Source: Hexactinellida sp. DTS-2022 (lineage: Eukaryota > Porifera > Hexactinellida). Taken from it: a DNA stretch of 64,000 nucleotides. The DNA is taken from contig JAPNXP010000015.1 of the NCBI GenBank assembly GCA_028753945.1, positions 310,001-374,000 on the forward strand. The letters run 5' to 3'. Below the pieces are notes generated by a model. It worked only from the letters and a program-made list of their open reading frames with translations, was not told where the DNA came from and ran no database searches. Of the stretch, positions 30,574 through 41,100 are shown one piece after another (the first letter of the stretch is position 1; each line of letters begins with the position of its first letter). A program made the translations under genes and the position numbers.

Positions 30574-31554
30574 ATGAATAGTGGCACAATGTGGCACTCG
30601 CGACACATTTCCTCCCAGAGTTTCCTACTCAGTTTCCGCTGCCACCAGAGTGGATACCAGCTGGAAGTGTTGGACACCAAACTGCGCCACTGGCGAGAAA
30701 ACGCGACACAGGAACAGCTGATCGCCAGGTGTGAGGAATTCTTAATATTCGAGTTGAACTCAGATATGCTAGTTGAGGCTATGGAATTAGAACTGTTATA
30801 TGGGAACAAGGGGGGTATAGAAATTGTAGGGATAAGCGACAAACACCTCGAACTTGTTGTTAAAACAATAAAAACAGTTCGAGTAGACACAGTTCTATAT
30901 TTAGAACGTGTCGGCGAGACAGATATGCTGGATAGGGAATGGGTAGTCGACAACTTTATGCCACTTATGGCTCTCTATGCACACAGGGAAAGTGGCACTC
31001 TGCCACCTGATAGTGACAGCCAAGATTCTGTATCTTCAAACATTCGTGAGTAATCTGTATACTGTATATCTAGTTTGTTTGTTTGTTGTTTGTTTGTTAT
31101 TGGTTATTTGTTGTTTGTTTGATTGGTTGGCTGTTTATTTGTTTGTTTGTTGTTTGTTTGTTTGTTGTTTATTTGTTTGTTTGTTTGTTTGTTTCTGTAT
31201 GGTATTTATTAACTGTTTGTTTATTTAGTTCAATCGTTTGATGTCAAAACTTTTGAAATTTTTGATGATGAGATTACTCGAAAGAAATACTTGAAATACA
31301 AAACTCTTTTAAAACAGAGTAATTGTACTTCTATTGACAACTTTCCTATTCAATCTCAAGAAGCAACACCTCCACTCGTACACACACCAACAACAACAAC
31401 AACAACAACAGCAACAACAACAACAACAACAACAAAGAAGCAGACATCAACACCAGAAGAGGTCAGGAGGGAGGAACAAATCAGAAGAGAGGAACTGAGC
31501 AAGAAGAGAACTGCTATGCCAGCCGCTGCAAAGAAAAAACGGAGACTCTTATAA
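30574..31554 (+). CDS. Unrecognised two-exon protein with NLS-like C-terminus
   Basis: Exons: 30574-31045 and 31229-31554 (donor GTGAGT; phase 1; acceptor TTTAG), about 265 aa. The first 150 residues look globular and acidic, with the recognisable blocks CEEFLIFELN, LELLYGNKGGIEIVG and LELVVKTIKTVRVDTVLYL. A Ser/Asp-rich linker follows, then a (Thr)n run encoded by ACA repeats, a charged helix (EEVRREEQIRREEL) and a KKKRR terminus that could be a nuclear signal. The intron is filled with TTTG repeats. I do not recognise the family; a nuclear or axonemal role are both possible. Confidence 0.7.
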
Positions 31555-31676
31555 TTATATTCTATTTTTGGAACAAGTTATATGTTCACAAATGAGCTAT
31601 AATACCATTTTTAACTTTTTATTGTTTTTAATCGTAAGTAACAACAACAATAATAAGTTAATAATAAAACACATCA

Positions 31677-32891
31677 TTAGCTAGAGAATATTATTAGCTG
31701 GTTAGGTGCACCATCATACACAGTTACTATATTTTGGTTATTAGTTAGACCTATTCCCTGTAAGTATCCACTGTACCCTGGTCTCTGTATGGTGTGTAGG
31801 AGTGTGCCCTCTTTGGTTAGTATTCTGATATTATTAGTACCCCAATCTCTGAGTATTATGTTATGATGTGCGTCCAAACAGAAGAAGGGAGGAAGGATAA
31901 ATCCCCTATACTCCGGTTGCGTTTCGAAAGAGCGTATCATATCCCCTGTGTAGGTTAACACGTGTATGCGACTACCAGTTAGCACGTACACCTCATCTGG
32001 TGTCAGTTTAACGTCACTCGGGTGTTGCATTGCTTGATGCGTTATGGATCTTTGGAAGTGTAGGGAGTCATCTAGGACTTGGATTCTGCGGTTGTAATGA
32101 TCCGCTACGAACACATCTCCGTTGGTAGAGACGGTGAGTCCGAGAGGGCTATTGAACTGTCCCACACCAGATCCCTGACTCCCTAGGCTAGCGACGAGAC
32201 GCATGTCAGCCTCTATTTTGAATTGGAACACAGCGTGTACTCCTGTGTCCGTCACGTACAGGTTGTCTCGATGGATCGCTATACCGCATGGCTGTTTCAT
32301 GTCTTGGTTTGTGAAAGTGTTTAGAAATTCGCCTGTCTCCGAGAAGATTGAGACTCTACAGGAACCAAACCCTTCTGCGGCATAAATCAGATTTGTGTTC
32401 CCATCGATAGCGACACCCCAAGGATTCCAGAGCTCTCCAGGAGCTTGTCCTTTCTTCCCGACAGTTATAATCGGTCTCATTTCTTCATATCGGGGTACAA
32501 CGGGCACCTCCTCCTCGACTACCTCTCCCACACCTGCGATCACCTGCTCCAGGTGTCCACAGGTGCCTCGGAACACCACGCGTGTCTCGGGCTGGGGTAC
32601 CCTCACCTCTGCTAGCGCTTGTTCTAGTTCCGCTAGGATTCGCTCCTGGGTCTCTCTCAGTTCGTTCATTTGGAGACTTTGTTCGGTATGTGTTTTCAGT
32701 GCGATTAGTTCTTCTTCTTTTCGCGCGCGGGCTATGGGCCTAGCGGCTATTTGGTCGCGTGTGTCGCGGTATGTGGTTAGGAGTGCCACTCGTCGCTGCT
32801 GGACACACATAATTATGCGGTCGAACAGTTGGTGTATTTCCAACTCGAAAGGGTCTACGGGGTGTATCGGGTCAGGGAATCGAACTGCCAT
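31677..32891 (-). CDS. NHL-repeat propeller protein, copy 2
   Basis: A 404-residue intronless paralogue of the NHL proteins at 12135-13358 and 50427-51671. The N-terminal helical 150 residues are nearly identical to the other copies, save for a small patch after LIALKT. The propeller differs mainly in loops: GELWNPWG where copy 1 has GELCNPHG, and ADHYNRRIQ where copy 1 has ADYFNNRIQ. It lies between the gene at 30574 and HSPA14, not inside an intron that I can see. The frame is intact, so it is likely functional. Confidence 0.9.
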   Translation of the reverse strand: MAVRFPDPIHPVDPFELEIHQLFDRIIMCVQQRRVALLTTYRDTRDQIAARPIARARKEEELIALKTHTEQSLQMNELRETQERILAELEQALAEVRVPQPETRVVFRGTCGHLEQVIAGVGEVVEEEVPVVPRYEEMRPIITVGKKGQAPGELWNPWGVAIDGNTNLIYAAEGFGSCRVSIFSETGEFLNTFTNQDMKQPCGIAIHRDNLYVTDTGVHAVFQFKIEADMRLVASLGSQGSGVGQFNSPLGLTVSTNGDVFVADHYNRRIQVLDDSLHFQRSITHQAMQHPSDVKLTPDEVYVLTGSRIHVLTYTGDMIRSFETQPEYRGFILPPFFCLDAHHNIILRDWGTNNIRILTKEGTLLHTIQRPGYSGYLQGIGLTNNQNIVTVYDGAPNQLIIFSS

Positions 32892-33099
32892 TTTGTTATA
32901 ATTTGCTAGTTAGCTAGTTAGTGCTATGGAAAGGAAAGTAGTTTGTAGTAGAATGCTATAGAGAATGTGTCTCGTATCTTATAGCAGAGCTAGGTGGTGG
33001 AACTGAGTGGAATGTGGCATCTGTTTGTGTGCCGCCTCTTCTGATGCACATGGTGACTCCATCCAGTCAGGAATGTAGTGAAAGGAAATACTTTCATTT
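32892..33099 (-). promoter_or_regulatory. Conserved upstream cassette of NHL copy 2
   Basis: Nearly identical to 13359-13562 and 51672-51878. Identity stops abruptly after GGAAATACTTTCATT. Probable promoter plus 5' UTR (inference). Confidence 0.65.
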
Positions 33100-33624
33100 G
33101 TGAGAACTTAGCTATCTCTGCTAGGATACCAGATACTCGCAATGGAATGCTTAATTATGACTCAATGATTAAAGTGGAATTAGTTTAGGCCATCCTAACT
33201 TACACTTTAGCTCTAGTAGTTTTAATTAACCCCCCCCCCCCCCCCCTATCATTTGTTTATCAAAATTGACCAGTCTATACTAATAGCTCAAGCCAGTTAA
33301 GTTAAGACAAATTTAGAATTATCTTTTTTCCTAGAGTTTTGAGAAAATACAAACAAAATTATTACAATATAGTAGATATTTTTACACAAATACAATCTGA
33401 TACTTGAATTACAATTTAGGAACCGTTCAAACGTTACGTAACGCTTCCAAAGTTAAACAATGTGTGACAGACCATCCTTTTATGTTACAAAATTGTCAAA
33501 ATAAGCATAACATGGATAGGGGGGTATATAACTTTGGAAATTTTGGGAATTTGAACAATCGTTTACAACATAGTTATACAAGGTATTTTTTTTCTGTACT
33601 AATTGTTTGTTACTAAATTAGAAT
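33100..33624. other. Intergenic with 17-base poly-C run
   Basis: A C17 homopolymer lies at 33230-33246. At 33420-33490 there is a fragment of a dispersed element (AACGTTACGTAACGCTTCC) also seen near 55880 and 59905. No gene was seen. Confidence 0.7.
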
Positions 33625-35193
33625 ATGGCTTCAAAAACTAAAGGAAAATCTAAGAAAAAGCAATCTAAACCCAACTCTAAACCACTTCCCACTGACACAC
33701 CGACACAATGTGTCCCTCCCTGTTTGTTCGGTATTTCCATTGGCTCCCATAATACCTGCTTTGCAGTGGCTAAGAACGACACATTTGAGATTGTGGTCAA
33801 TGAAACCGGGGACCGTTTGACACCTCTTTGCATTTATTACGAGCAACCAGCTAACACCAAAGGAATGTTAAATCCGTTGATTGGCCAGGTAGCCAGCCAG
33901 TCAGCTGATCGCGGCCACCCCAACTGTTTCACTCACCTTTTGGAATTTGAAAAAATGTGTGAAAAAGCTTCGGTAAAGAATACAAACGAAAATTCTAACA
34001 CAGTTAGTATTATAACAGAATCTGGTTCGCAAATGATCTCACATGTTCAAATTCTGCAAGATTTCATTTCTGCTATTCGTGACCTGGTTTCTGCTCATTG
34101 CAATAAAACAGCCACACATTGCATTATCGCACATTCCTCACACGTATCCATTGAAACTATAGAAACGCTAAAGAATGCATGTACACAAGCGAACATATTT
34201 CCCATTCAGTTTATTCCTTCTAGCGCATGCGCATTATTCGCATATGCGATTGGACAGAATCAGAACGAATTGAATATTCCTAAAGTTGCCATAGTGATAG
34301 ACTTGGGACATAACTATTTGGATGTGGCTATTTATAGAATATTAGGCGGGCTTTTCGAACCGATCAAATCTATACAATCCCAGCATTTAGGCGGGCAAAA
34401 GTTTAATGAATTACTATCAAATCATATTGTTGCTATTTTTAACAGCCAAAATAGGTGTGATTTGAGAGAGAGTAAAAAATCTATTCTAAAAATAAACACT
34501 GAGGTGTCAAATGTTAAGCATGTACTTTCTTCGCTTCCCAGTGCGCCAATCAGCATCGATTCTCTGTTCGATGGCATTGATTGTCACCTGTCTATTTCAC
34601 GCGGGAGATTCGAATCCATTATTTCTCCTCTGATTAGTCGAATTATTGAAATAATAAATTCTACTCTGAAAGAAGCTAATTTGGAACAAAAGAGTGTCAC
34701 TGATATTGTATGTGTAGGTGGTTCTTGTCGCATTCCATTTGTCCAGTGCCAGCTCCAAGGAAGCTTCCCCTCTGCCACTCTCCACGTGGCACTTCCCTCA
34801 GACGAAGTGGCGGCGTTGGGGGCTGCCAAACACTGCCACCTTATGGAAGTAAACAAATTAGTGTCGGAGTTCCATCAAACAACAGATTCCATACCAAGTA
34901 CAGCACACAGGATTTGTCTAAAAATAGATTCTGAAATTATACTGTTTGAAGCGGGTACGCCACTTCCTGCCACTAAAACCGACACTTTTGAAGTGTCAAC
35001 ACCTCGACTCACATTCTCATTATACGAAAATTCCAATCGCCACATCGGTAGTGAAGCAATCGACATACCAGAGGGTGTTACAAATGTGTCACTGAACACA
35101 GAACTTAGTTTTAACACCGGATTACAGCTAACATTTCGCGACTCCATTAGTGGACAATGCATTGACACTTTCCACATTCCTTTCTCACTCTAG
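33625..35193 (+). CDS. HSPA14: HSPA14-like atypical Hsp70 (Ssz1/HSP70L1 type)
   Basis: A 522-residue single-exon Hsp70 relative. The ATPase domain is preceded by a Lys/Ser-rich 25-residue tail. Visible motifs: FGISIGSHNTCFAV (phosphate 1-like), VIDLGHNYLDVAI (phosphate 2-like, degenerate) and VGGSCRIPFVQ (adenosine). A short beta-sandwich-like tail replaces the full substrate-binding domain and lid, which matches the about 509-aa length of HSPA14. In mammals this protein pairs with the J-protein DNAJC2 on the ribosome. The degenerate nucleotide loops agree with its known weak ATPase. Confidence 0.92.
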   Translation: MASKTKGKSKKKQSKPNSKPLPTDTPTQCVPPCLFGISIGSHNTCFAVAKNDTFEIVVNETGDRLTPLCIYYEQPANTKGMLNPLIGQVASQSADRGHPNCFTHLLEFEKMCEKASVKNTNENSNTVSIITESGSQMISHVQILQDFISAIRDLVSAHCNKTATHCIIAHSSHVSIETIETLKNACTQANIFPIQFIPSSACALFAYAIGQNQNELNIPKVAIVIDLGHNYLDVAIYRILGGLFEPIKSIQSQHLGGQKFNELLSNHIVAIFNSQNRCDLRESKKSILKINTEVSNVKHVLSSLPSAPISIDSLFDGIDCHLSISRGRFESIISPLISRIIEIINSTLKEANLEQKSVTDIVCVGGSCRIPFVQCQLQGSFPSATLHVALPSDEVAALGAAKHCHLMEVNKLVSEFHQTTDSIPSTAHRICLKIDSEIILFEAGTPLPATKTDTFEVSTPRLTFSLYENSNRHIGSEAIDIPEGVTNVSLNTELSFNTGLQLTFRDSISGQCIDTFHIPFSL

Positions 35194-35315
35194 CAACCAA
35201 TCTTAGGTAGTCTTAGGTAAAATTGTTTGTTTGTGTATTTATTGTTATTTACAACTTGCAACTAAATTTAGATTTCACAACTAACATTTTAATTTGTTAC
35301 TATAATTAGCTACAA

Positions 35316-35819
35316 ATGGCTTCGGAAAATCTCCTTGACATCGATACAGGCGCAGTGGTATGTAACGGCGCGATTCTTATTGGCCAAGTTAAAATAGGCG
35401 CCAAAACTGTTGTCCATCCAAAAGCCACTTTAGATGGGAGCGCATGCCCACTCCTGATTGGCCAGAATAACATAATAGAGGAGATGGTGCTCATAAGGGG
35501 AACTGAAACCGAAACTGGAACTATAGAAATTGGTTCCGGTAACAGTTTCAGAGTCGGTACACAATGCTTCGCTAAGAAAGTCGGAAATAATAATATTTTC
35601 GAAATCAAGTCTTATGTGGCCTCAGGTGTCACTATAAGTGACGAGTGCACAATTGGGCCAAAATGTCGCGTAGAGGGCGAACAGCTGATCCCAGACAGAG
35701 CAATACTATTGGTCGGACATGTGCCCTATGTAATGAACCATGGGACTAATAATAACTCTGCACAAGTTGAGCTCCTAACCAAGAATCTACCAAACTACCA
35801 TAAGCTAATGAAAAGTTAA
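35316..35819 (+). CDS. DCTN6: Dynactin subunit 6 (p27)
   Basis: A 167-residue protein with left-handed beta-helix hexapeptide repeats throughout (e.g. ILIGQVKIGAKTVVHPKA, NIIEEMVLI, NIFEIKSYVASGVTI). A short helix ends in LPNYHKLMKS, as in dynactin p27. It sits in the dynactin pointed-end complex and helps cargo and checkpoint recruitment. Length and terminal motif distinguish it from DCTN5. It begins 122 bp after HSPA14 on the same strand. Confidence 0.93.
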   Translation: MASENLLDIDTGAVVCNGAILIGQVKIGAKTVVHPKATLDGSACPLLIGQNNIIEEMVLIRGTETETGTIEIGSGNSFRVGTQCFAKKVGNNNIFEIKSYVASGVTISDECTIGPKCRVEGEQLIPDRAILLVGHVPYVMNHGTNNNSAQVELLTKNLPNYHKLMKS

Positions 35820-35926
35820 TTATTGTTTGTATTTACTCAATTGTTGTTATTTATAAATCCTTATCAAACACATCCTAATCATGTTTTTTATTAATTAATC
35901 ATCTCGTTAGCATAGCAACCAAAAGA

Positions 35927-36121
35927 ATGCAGAATCCACCTAGAAGATACATATCACCTTATCCACCTAAGACGATGAGACAGTGGATTAAGTTCGGTTG
36001 GCGTTTCACTTTCAAAAGAGATCCGGTTTTCTTTCTGGCAGCAGCGATTTCTATATTTATCCTAACTCGGATTCCTGTTACGGACGAAGCGAGGAAAAAC
36101 AGTCAATATTTTAATTCCTAA
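35927..36121 (+). CDS. 64-residue single-span membrane microprotein
   Basis: Short frame with ATG at 35927. A basic N-terminal half (RRYISPYPPKTMRQWIKFGW) leads into a KRDPVFFLAAAISIFIL membrane span and a polar tail. Basic-aromatic stretch plus one span resembles small mitochondrial inner-membrane subunits, for example NDUFA3-like, but the match is weak. It lies 107 bp after DCTN6. Codon use looks like a real gene, with no repeats. Confidence 0.55.
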   Translation: MQNPPRRYISPYPPKTMRQWIKFGWRFTFKRDPVFFLAAAISIFILTRIPVTDEARKNSQYFNS

Positions 36122-36620
36122 ATTAGTTGCCATAATTACGTAACTATTAGTCCCTTATTGTATAACCACTAACCAACCAATCATTGATATTATGTAGCTA
36201 TAAATAGATCGAATTTAGGCGCAAACTCTAATAGCAATAAAACGTAGTTGATTGCTGTAATAAATTTATTCATTTTATAGCTATAAATAGATTTTAGTTT
36301 AGGCGCGCGAACTTGAATATACGCGCCAAACGCTAAGTCTTATTTGAGCGCCAGATAAAGGATAATTATTAATTATACAACGTGCATAATATTAATTCTA
36401 TTTTTATAACAATCAAATACAGATTACTTGTTATGATGTAGAGTTTGAATATTCAATACAATAAGTTCAAACTAATACTCGAGGTTTGACTTGTAAGGTT
36501 AGTTTATTTAGAATCTTACTGACTAATTTTAAGTAATATAAATATGCTAATTATAGAACAGTGTGGTAATACACTAGCTAGTTCATAAAGCAAGATTTCT
36601 AGATTTTCTTTAAAAATAAA
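36122..36620. other. Intergenic AT-rich
   Basis: Two copies of TAGCTATAAATAGAT followed by TTTAGGCGC are about 80 bp apart (36197 and 36277). Otherwise nothing recognised. Confidence 0.6.
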
Positions 36621-37409
36621 ATGTCTACAACACTAAAAGTATATTTCGTCGAGTCGCAGGAATTGGAACCAACTGAGATTAGAAGATTCATTTGGCAACT
36701 TAGTTCCAATTTGAACGAATTGCTTAATAAAATTTCGAATGTTTTCTCCACGAAACTGGTACCTGAATTAACTGCTATTCATGTAACGGAGGAGAATGGA
36801 AATATAAGTTATATTCAATCCGATTGTGATTTGAAGCGCGTGTTTGAACAGGCGCCTAACCAATCAATTGTCAAGCTCTGGGTTACCAGAACCGGGCCAT
36901 TGGAATGCGTCCCTTCGCAAATTGAGTCTGATTCTACCGATTCGCTTTTCGGAACTGAACCGACAGATTTTGGAACTGACGAGGAAATACAGAGCGACGG
37001 TTTGTGGCCTCAAAGTGAATGCGACAGTTTACAAACCGATGTCTGTAATGTGGAACCAACTGTTGAAATTGGAACTATAGATATGATGAAATCACAGCAA
37101 AAGATTTCAGAAGTCCTTCAGCGCGCCGATTCCGATAATACCCCCGATGCTAGATTCAACACCTCTTACGGGAAATCTGGTTTCGCGAGTATTTTCTCCC
37201 AACTTGCGAAAGATATCGGTTGCTGGGCCACTGGCCCTGGACAGAATAATTCCGGACCCCCGGACCTCCCCCCCCAATTCGTGGAGTCACTTTGCACCCT
37301 GAAGGAAATGGGATTTGACGTCGAGAACACCAATGTACTGAAGATTCTCCGGAAAAACAACGGTGAGCTTGAAAGGACCATTACTGAGGTAATGGACTCT
37401 ACTTTCTGA
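36621..37409 (+). CDS. p62-like protein with PB1 and UBA but no ZZ finger
   Basis: A 262-residue single-exon protein. Residues 1-90 form a PB1 domain opening like the p62 gene at 15545 (LKVYFVESQELEPTEIRRF versus IKIFLVEDWSKEPTQIRRF). The C-terminal 42 residues are a UBA domain (LKEMGFDVENTNVLKILRKN versus LREMGFDISNSKLMESVRKN). The middle is acidic and disordered, lacking the ZZ cysteines. The acidic PB1 cluster of the first gene (DEEGDWIDIS) is here EENGNISYIQ, so it may cap rather than extend PB1 filaments (inference). Clearly paralogous to the SQSTM1-like gene; it could be a decoy or regulatory adaptor. Confidence 0.88.
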   Translation: MSTTLKVYFVESQELEPTEIRRFIWQLSSNLNELLNKISNVFSTKLVPELTAIHVTEENGNISYIQSDCDLKRVFEQAPNQSIVKLWVTRTGPLECVPSQIESDSTDSLFGTEPTDFGTDEEIQSDGLWPQSECDSLQTDVCNVEPTVEIGTIDMMKSQQKISEVLQRADSDNTPDARFNTSYGKSGFASIFSQLAKDIGCWATGPGQNNSGPPDLPPQFVESLCTLKEMGFDVENTNVLKILRKNNGELERTITEVMDSTF

Positions 37410-38105
37410 TTGTTAATATTCTAACAAAGACTTTCTTTCTACTTGACTATGTGAGTGTTGTTGCTTTGGTAATATAATGTGTTCCCCTCCTTTTGTTATT
37501 ATTCTGTTTCAAATATTTATGTTTATAGGGTGTTGTTATATGGGAGTATACTCCGCTTAATAGAGCCACCGGTTAATAGATTTATCCGCTTAATGGGGTC
37601 AAAATTTCACAGGATTTATAGGACGGAATTACAGTTTGACTCAACATCTTTTCGGTTAGTAGATTTCTCTGCTTAATCGGGTCAAACTACCCTGGAACAA
37701 AACTGACCCTATTAAGCGGAGTCGATCGAGACCGAAGGGCTCGTTATATAAATATACCAACCAATGTATGTGCCCAAGGGAATATAATATAAAGCTATTA
37801 CTTTAATTAACTGTTGTTATTGTTGTTGTTATTACAAGTTTATCCATTACTTAATTAATTAATTTAAATTAATATCAGTTGCAGTTAACTTAATTGTTAC
37901 ATCTTGTTATTTGCAAATAAATAAATACACTTTGTTAGTGCCAATACATATGCTTCTTATACAAGTATTTCTGTAAATAAAATGTTTTAGCTGAAAACTG
38001 TTTAATAACAAACTTAAAATATTTACAAACAAATCAGAAAGGAGAGTAAATACACAGCACTACTTAATATACACATAGCAATGTTCATTATTGGTTGTTA
38101 TGCAA
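37410..38105. other. Intergenic with family 5 element
   Basis: The 3' flanks of convergent genes (p62-like + and P4HA -). A palindromic element spans 37546-37734 with GTATACTCCGCTTAATAGAG and its inverse CTATTAAGCGGAGTCGA; the remainder is AT-rich. Confidence 0.7.
37546..37734. repeat. Small palindromic element (family 5)
   Basis: Inverted CTCCGCTTAATAG ends with an internal TTTCACAGGATTTATAGGAC also present at 38696-38716. Confidence 0.8.
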
Positions 38106-41100
38106 TTACTTTGGTTCTGGCAACATATTTCGTGCTTTCCTTGACAACTTACAAGGATATCGGAATTCCTGTTCCGCTTCGTGTATCCATTTGTTACAAA
38201 CTAAAATAAACATCAATAAAAACAACACTTCTAAGGTGTTAAAATGTGTATATTTAAAGAAATAACTTAAATGTAGACCGTCTATTTCTAGACTAGGTTT
38301 TCTTACATATACATTAGTATTACCCATAGACGGCAGGGCTTTTGGTCTACAGAATTTATAGACGGTCTACAAATTTTTGGCTTATTTGTATGGGCTTTTA
38401 TAGACCGTCTATAAATAGACCGTCTACATATAAGGATGCTCATATTTAAGTAGGATTCCTACCTATTTTGGCGCCTACAAGGACTGGACAACCCGCGTGT
38501 CTTGTGAGATTATCCGATTCCCCAGAAGCCAGCAGGTTAAACCAGAACACAGCGTCTCCCTACAAACATAGTACAACACTTAATTCCTTAATTCAGTCTG
38601 CTTAATACGAAGATAATTCGTCTGTTAGTATGAATATATTTCGTATGCTTAATAGAGCCACTTGTTAATAGATTTCTCCGCTTAATGGGGACTAAATTTC
38701 ACAGGATTTATAGGACGGAATTACAGTTTGGGTTAAAATATATTCGGTTAATAGATCTCTCCGCTTAATCAAAGTAAATTCATTAAAACTTTTTATTATG
38801 AACAAGCCCTATGGTCCCAATTTAACAACTTACATAGGGTTTGTATTAAGTTGAGTTCCCTTATTATAAAGTCTCTATTATAAACACAATTTTTGGTCCC
38901 TTGTATGTTCATAATAAGAACCTGACTGTAATAAGTATGTTCTAATTATAGTAACAAATAATAACCCTAGAAAAAATAAACACAATATTTACCTTTGCTG
39001 GTAACACCCTTGCTCCTGCTAGAGGGAAAACAGTTGCTCCTCCTTGTTCCACATCACTCAACTAAACAACAACAACAACAAATTGATACAGTGGATGCCG
39101 GTTATAAGAACATCGTCGGGAACTGCATATAGTGTTCTTATAACCGTCATAAACTATATAGGGTATATGACAACCGTTTTCAAGTAGAATGTTCTTATAA
39201 CCGATATCTACTGTAGATATAATTATAGAGTTAAGAGTTATAAACTAAAACAAGAATAGCTATTAATTGTAGACACAAATAACAAAATGAGGGACAGACA
39301 TAATCTAAAATAGATTTGTTAAGACATCCAAATCATATTACACTTATTCTTAGAAATAAATGTCTCTAATAATTCCCTTGTATCCGTGTCTGTTTTGTGT
39401 CGCGGATTTGCTACAATACATTCTAAGTGTTCAGCGAATTCGATTGGTCCGTGTATCTGTACTTCTTTATATTGCTGTATTACGTCAGAACTAACAAATT
39501 GTTCCTTTTTGGTCACAACTTGTAAAATGGCTTTTAGTTCGCAATCGGTGTATTCGTTGAGTACGTGTTTGTAGTGCTCACAACTCGCGATTTTAACGTT
39601 TGTATTCGAACTATCCGCAGAGGCAAACGACGTTCGTAACCTAACTCGTTTTAGAATAAAATACGAATCCCCATACTGTTTACAACTCTTAACCCCGTTA
39701 ATGTCTCCAACTATATTTAGAACGCCATATTTAACTCGATCTTCTGCCTTTACGTCTCTGTAAACATTCTTAAAAATATTATCTTCCCATCGTGACCGTG
39801 CCCCGAGGTCCCTACTTCCATGACTAGTTCCAGTTTCAAATTGGTTCCGGTAATTAGTGTCCGCTATTAAGATTGGCAAAAGTTTGTCCAGGAAAACATG
39901 AATAATTATCGGCGCCTCAAAATTAATCCATTCAAGAGTAGCTTCTAGGTCTGCGGGTGCGAAATTTAAACTCGCGACCCTTTTTGACAGGTTTTTCGCA
40001 GCCCCATTTGACATAATTTGTGCGTTTTTAACGACATGATCCATCGCTGCCCTTTGTTCTTTCGTAAGCGCAGCGGTTGCCCAATCAATATCGGCCAAAT
40101 TAGGTGTGAATTTCTTGTACCTATTAATGTCCCCCAGGAGCATGTCGTCACACCTGTGTATGTGTTGTTGGAAGTCTTCGGGGGGTATATCGATGAGACA
40201 CGACAAACACCTTTGCCAGTTCTTCCTATGCAGTTCCGTGTACTCGCACTGTTGGGTTTTAAGACATTCGATTCTGTGAGTGTCCATGGTCCCTGGATCC
40301 ATTTGTAGGAAACAGACCCCGCATAAGTTGTCGTGTCTCTCTTCAGGTGGCAGGGGGACACATTTGTGCCCGCGGGGGGGTACGTCTTGGAGACAGAGGT
40401 TGCAGCGTCGATACGCAGTCGGGTCTGGTTCCGGTCCACTTCTGGGGGTGGGTACAGGGGTCCTGAAAACGGGGACAACAATTTCTGGTATCTTCCCGAC
40501 TTGGCACCTATCAGTGTGATCTGGCAGGATAGTGACTAGAAACGAGTTTTTACAGTTGGGACACTTTCCCTCCTCTTTATCGCGACACTCCTCCACGTGA
40601 ACTGGCAACTCTTCAAGTGTCATTCTTTTGCCGCATAAACGGCATTTCTCGTATTCTACGTCTAAGTCTGTTGAGCTGGGAACGAATATGGGCGTAGAGG
40701 GAATGGACATGTGAGGGGATAGGAAATCGAATTGTTGGAAGGTAGGTGCCTCTGCCGTCACTAATTCGATAGAAGCTTCAGGTTCATATTCATGTAATGG
40801 CAAACTTGAAATCGGAACCGTGGCTAATTCTGGGTTATTAATCCGGTAGTTTTCCGCGGTATTAATGCGGCAGTTTTCCGCGTGTGACTTGAGAGCCGTG
40901 AGCGTGAACTGACGGTTACAACGCGTACACATTTGATCCGAGAATTCCAAGGATTCCAAACCCGATTGTGTCATCGTGTCCGTACTCTCGAATTCCACCG
41001 ATTCCGAGGTTATAATTTCAAGCGAGGAATGCGTCCGACACCTCTCCATATGCGACACAATTGTGGCAGCTGTGAACTCATTGTAGCAGGTGTTGCACAT

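Noticed and set aside
34584-35177. Antisense open frames in HSPA14
   Set aside because: They mirror the coding strand and show no independent features.
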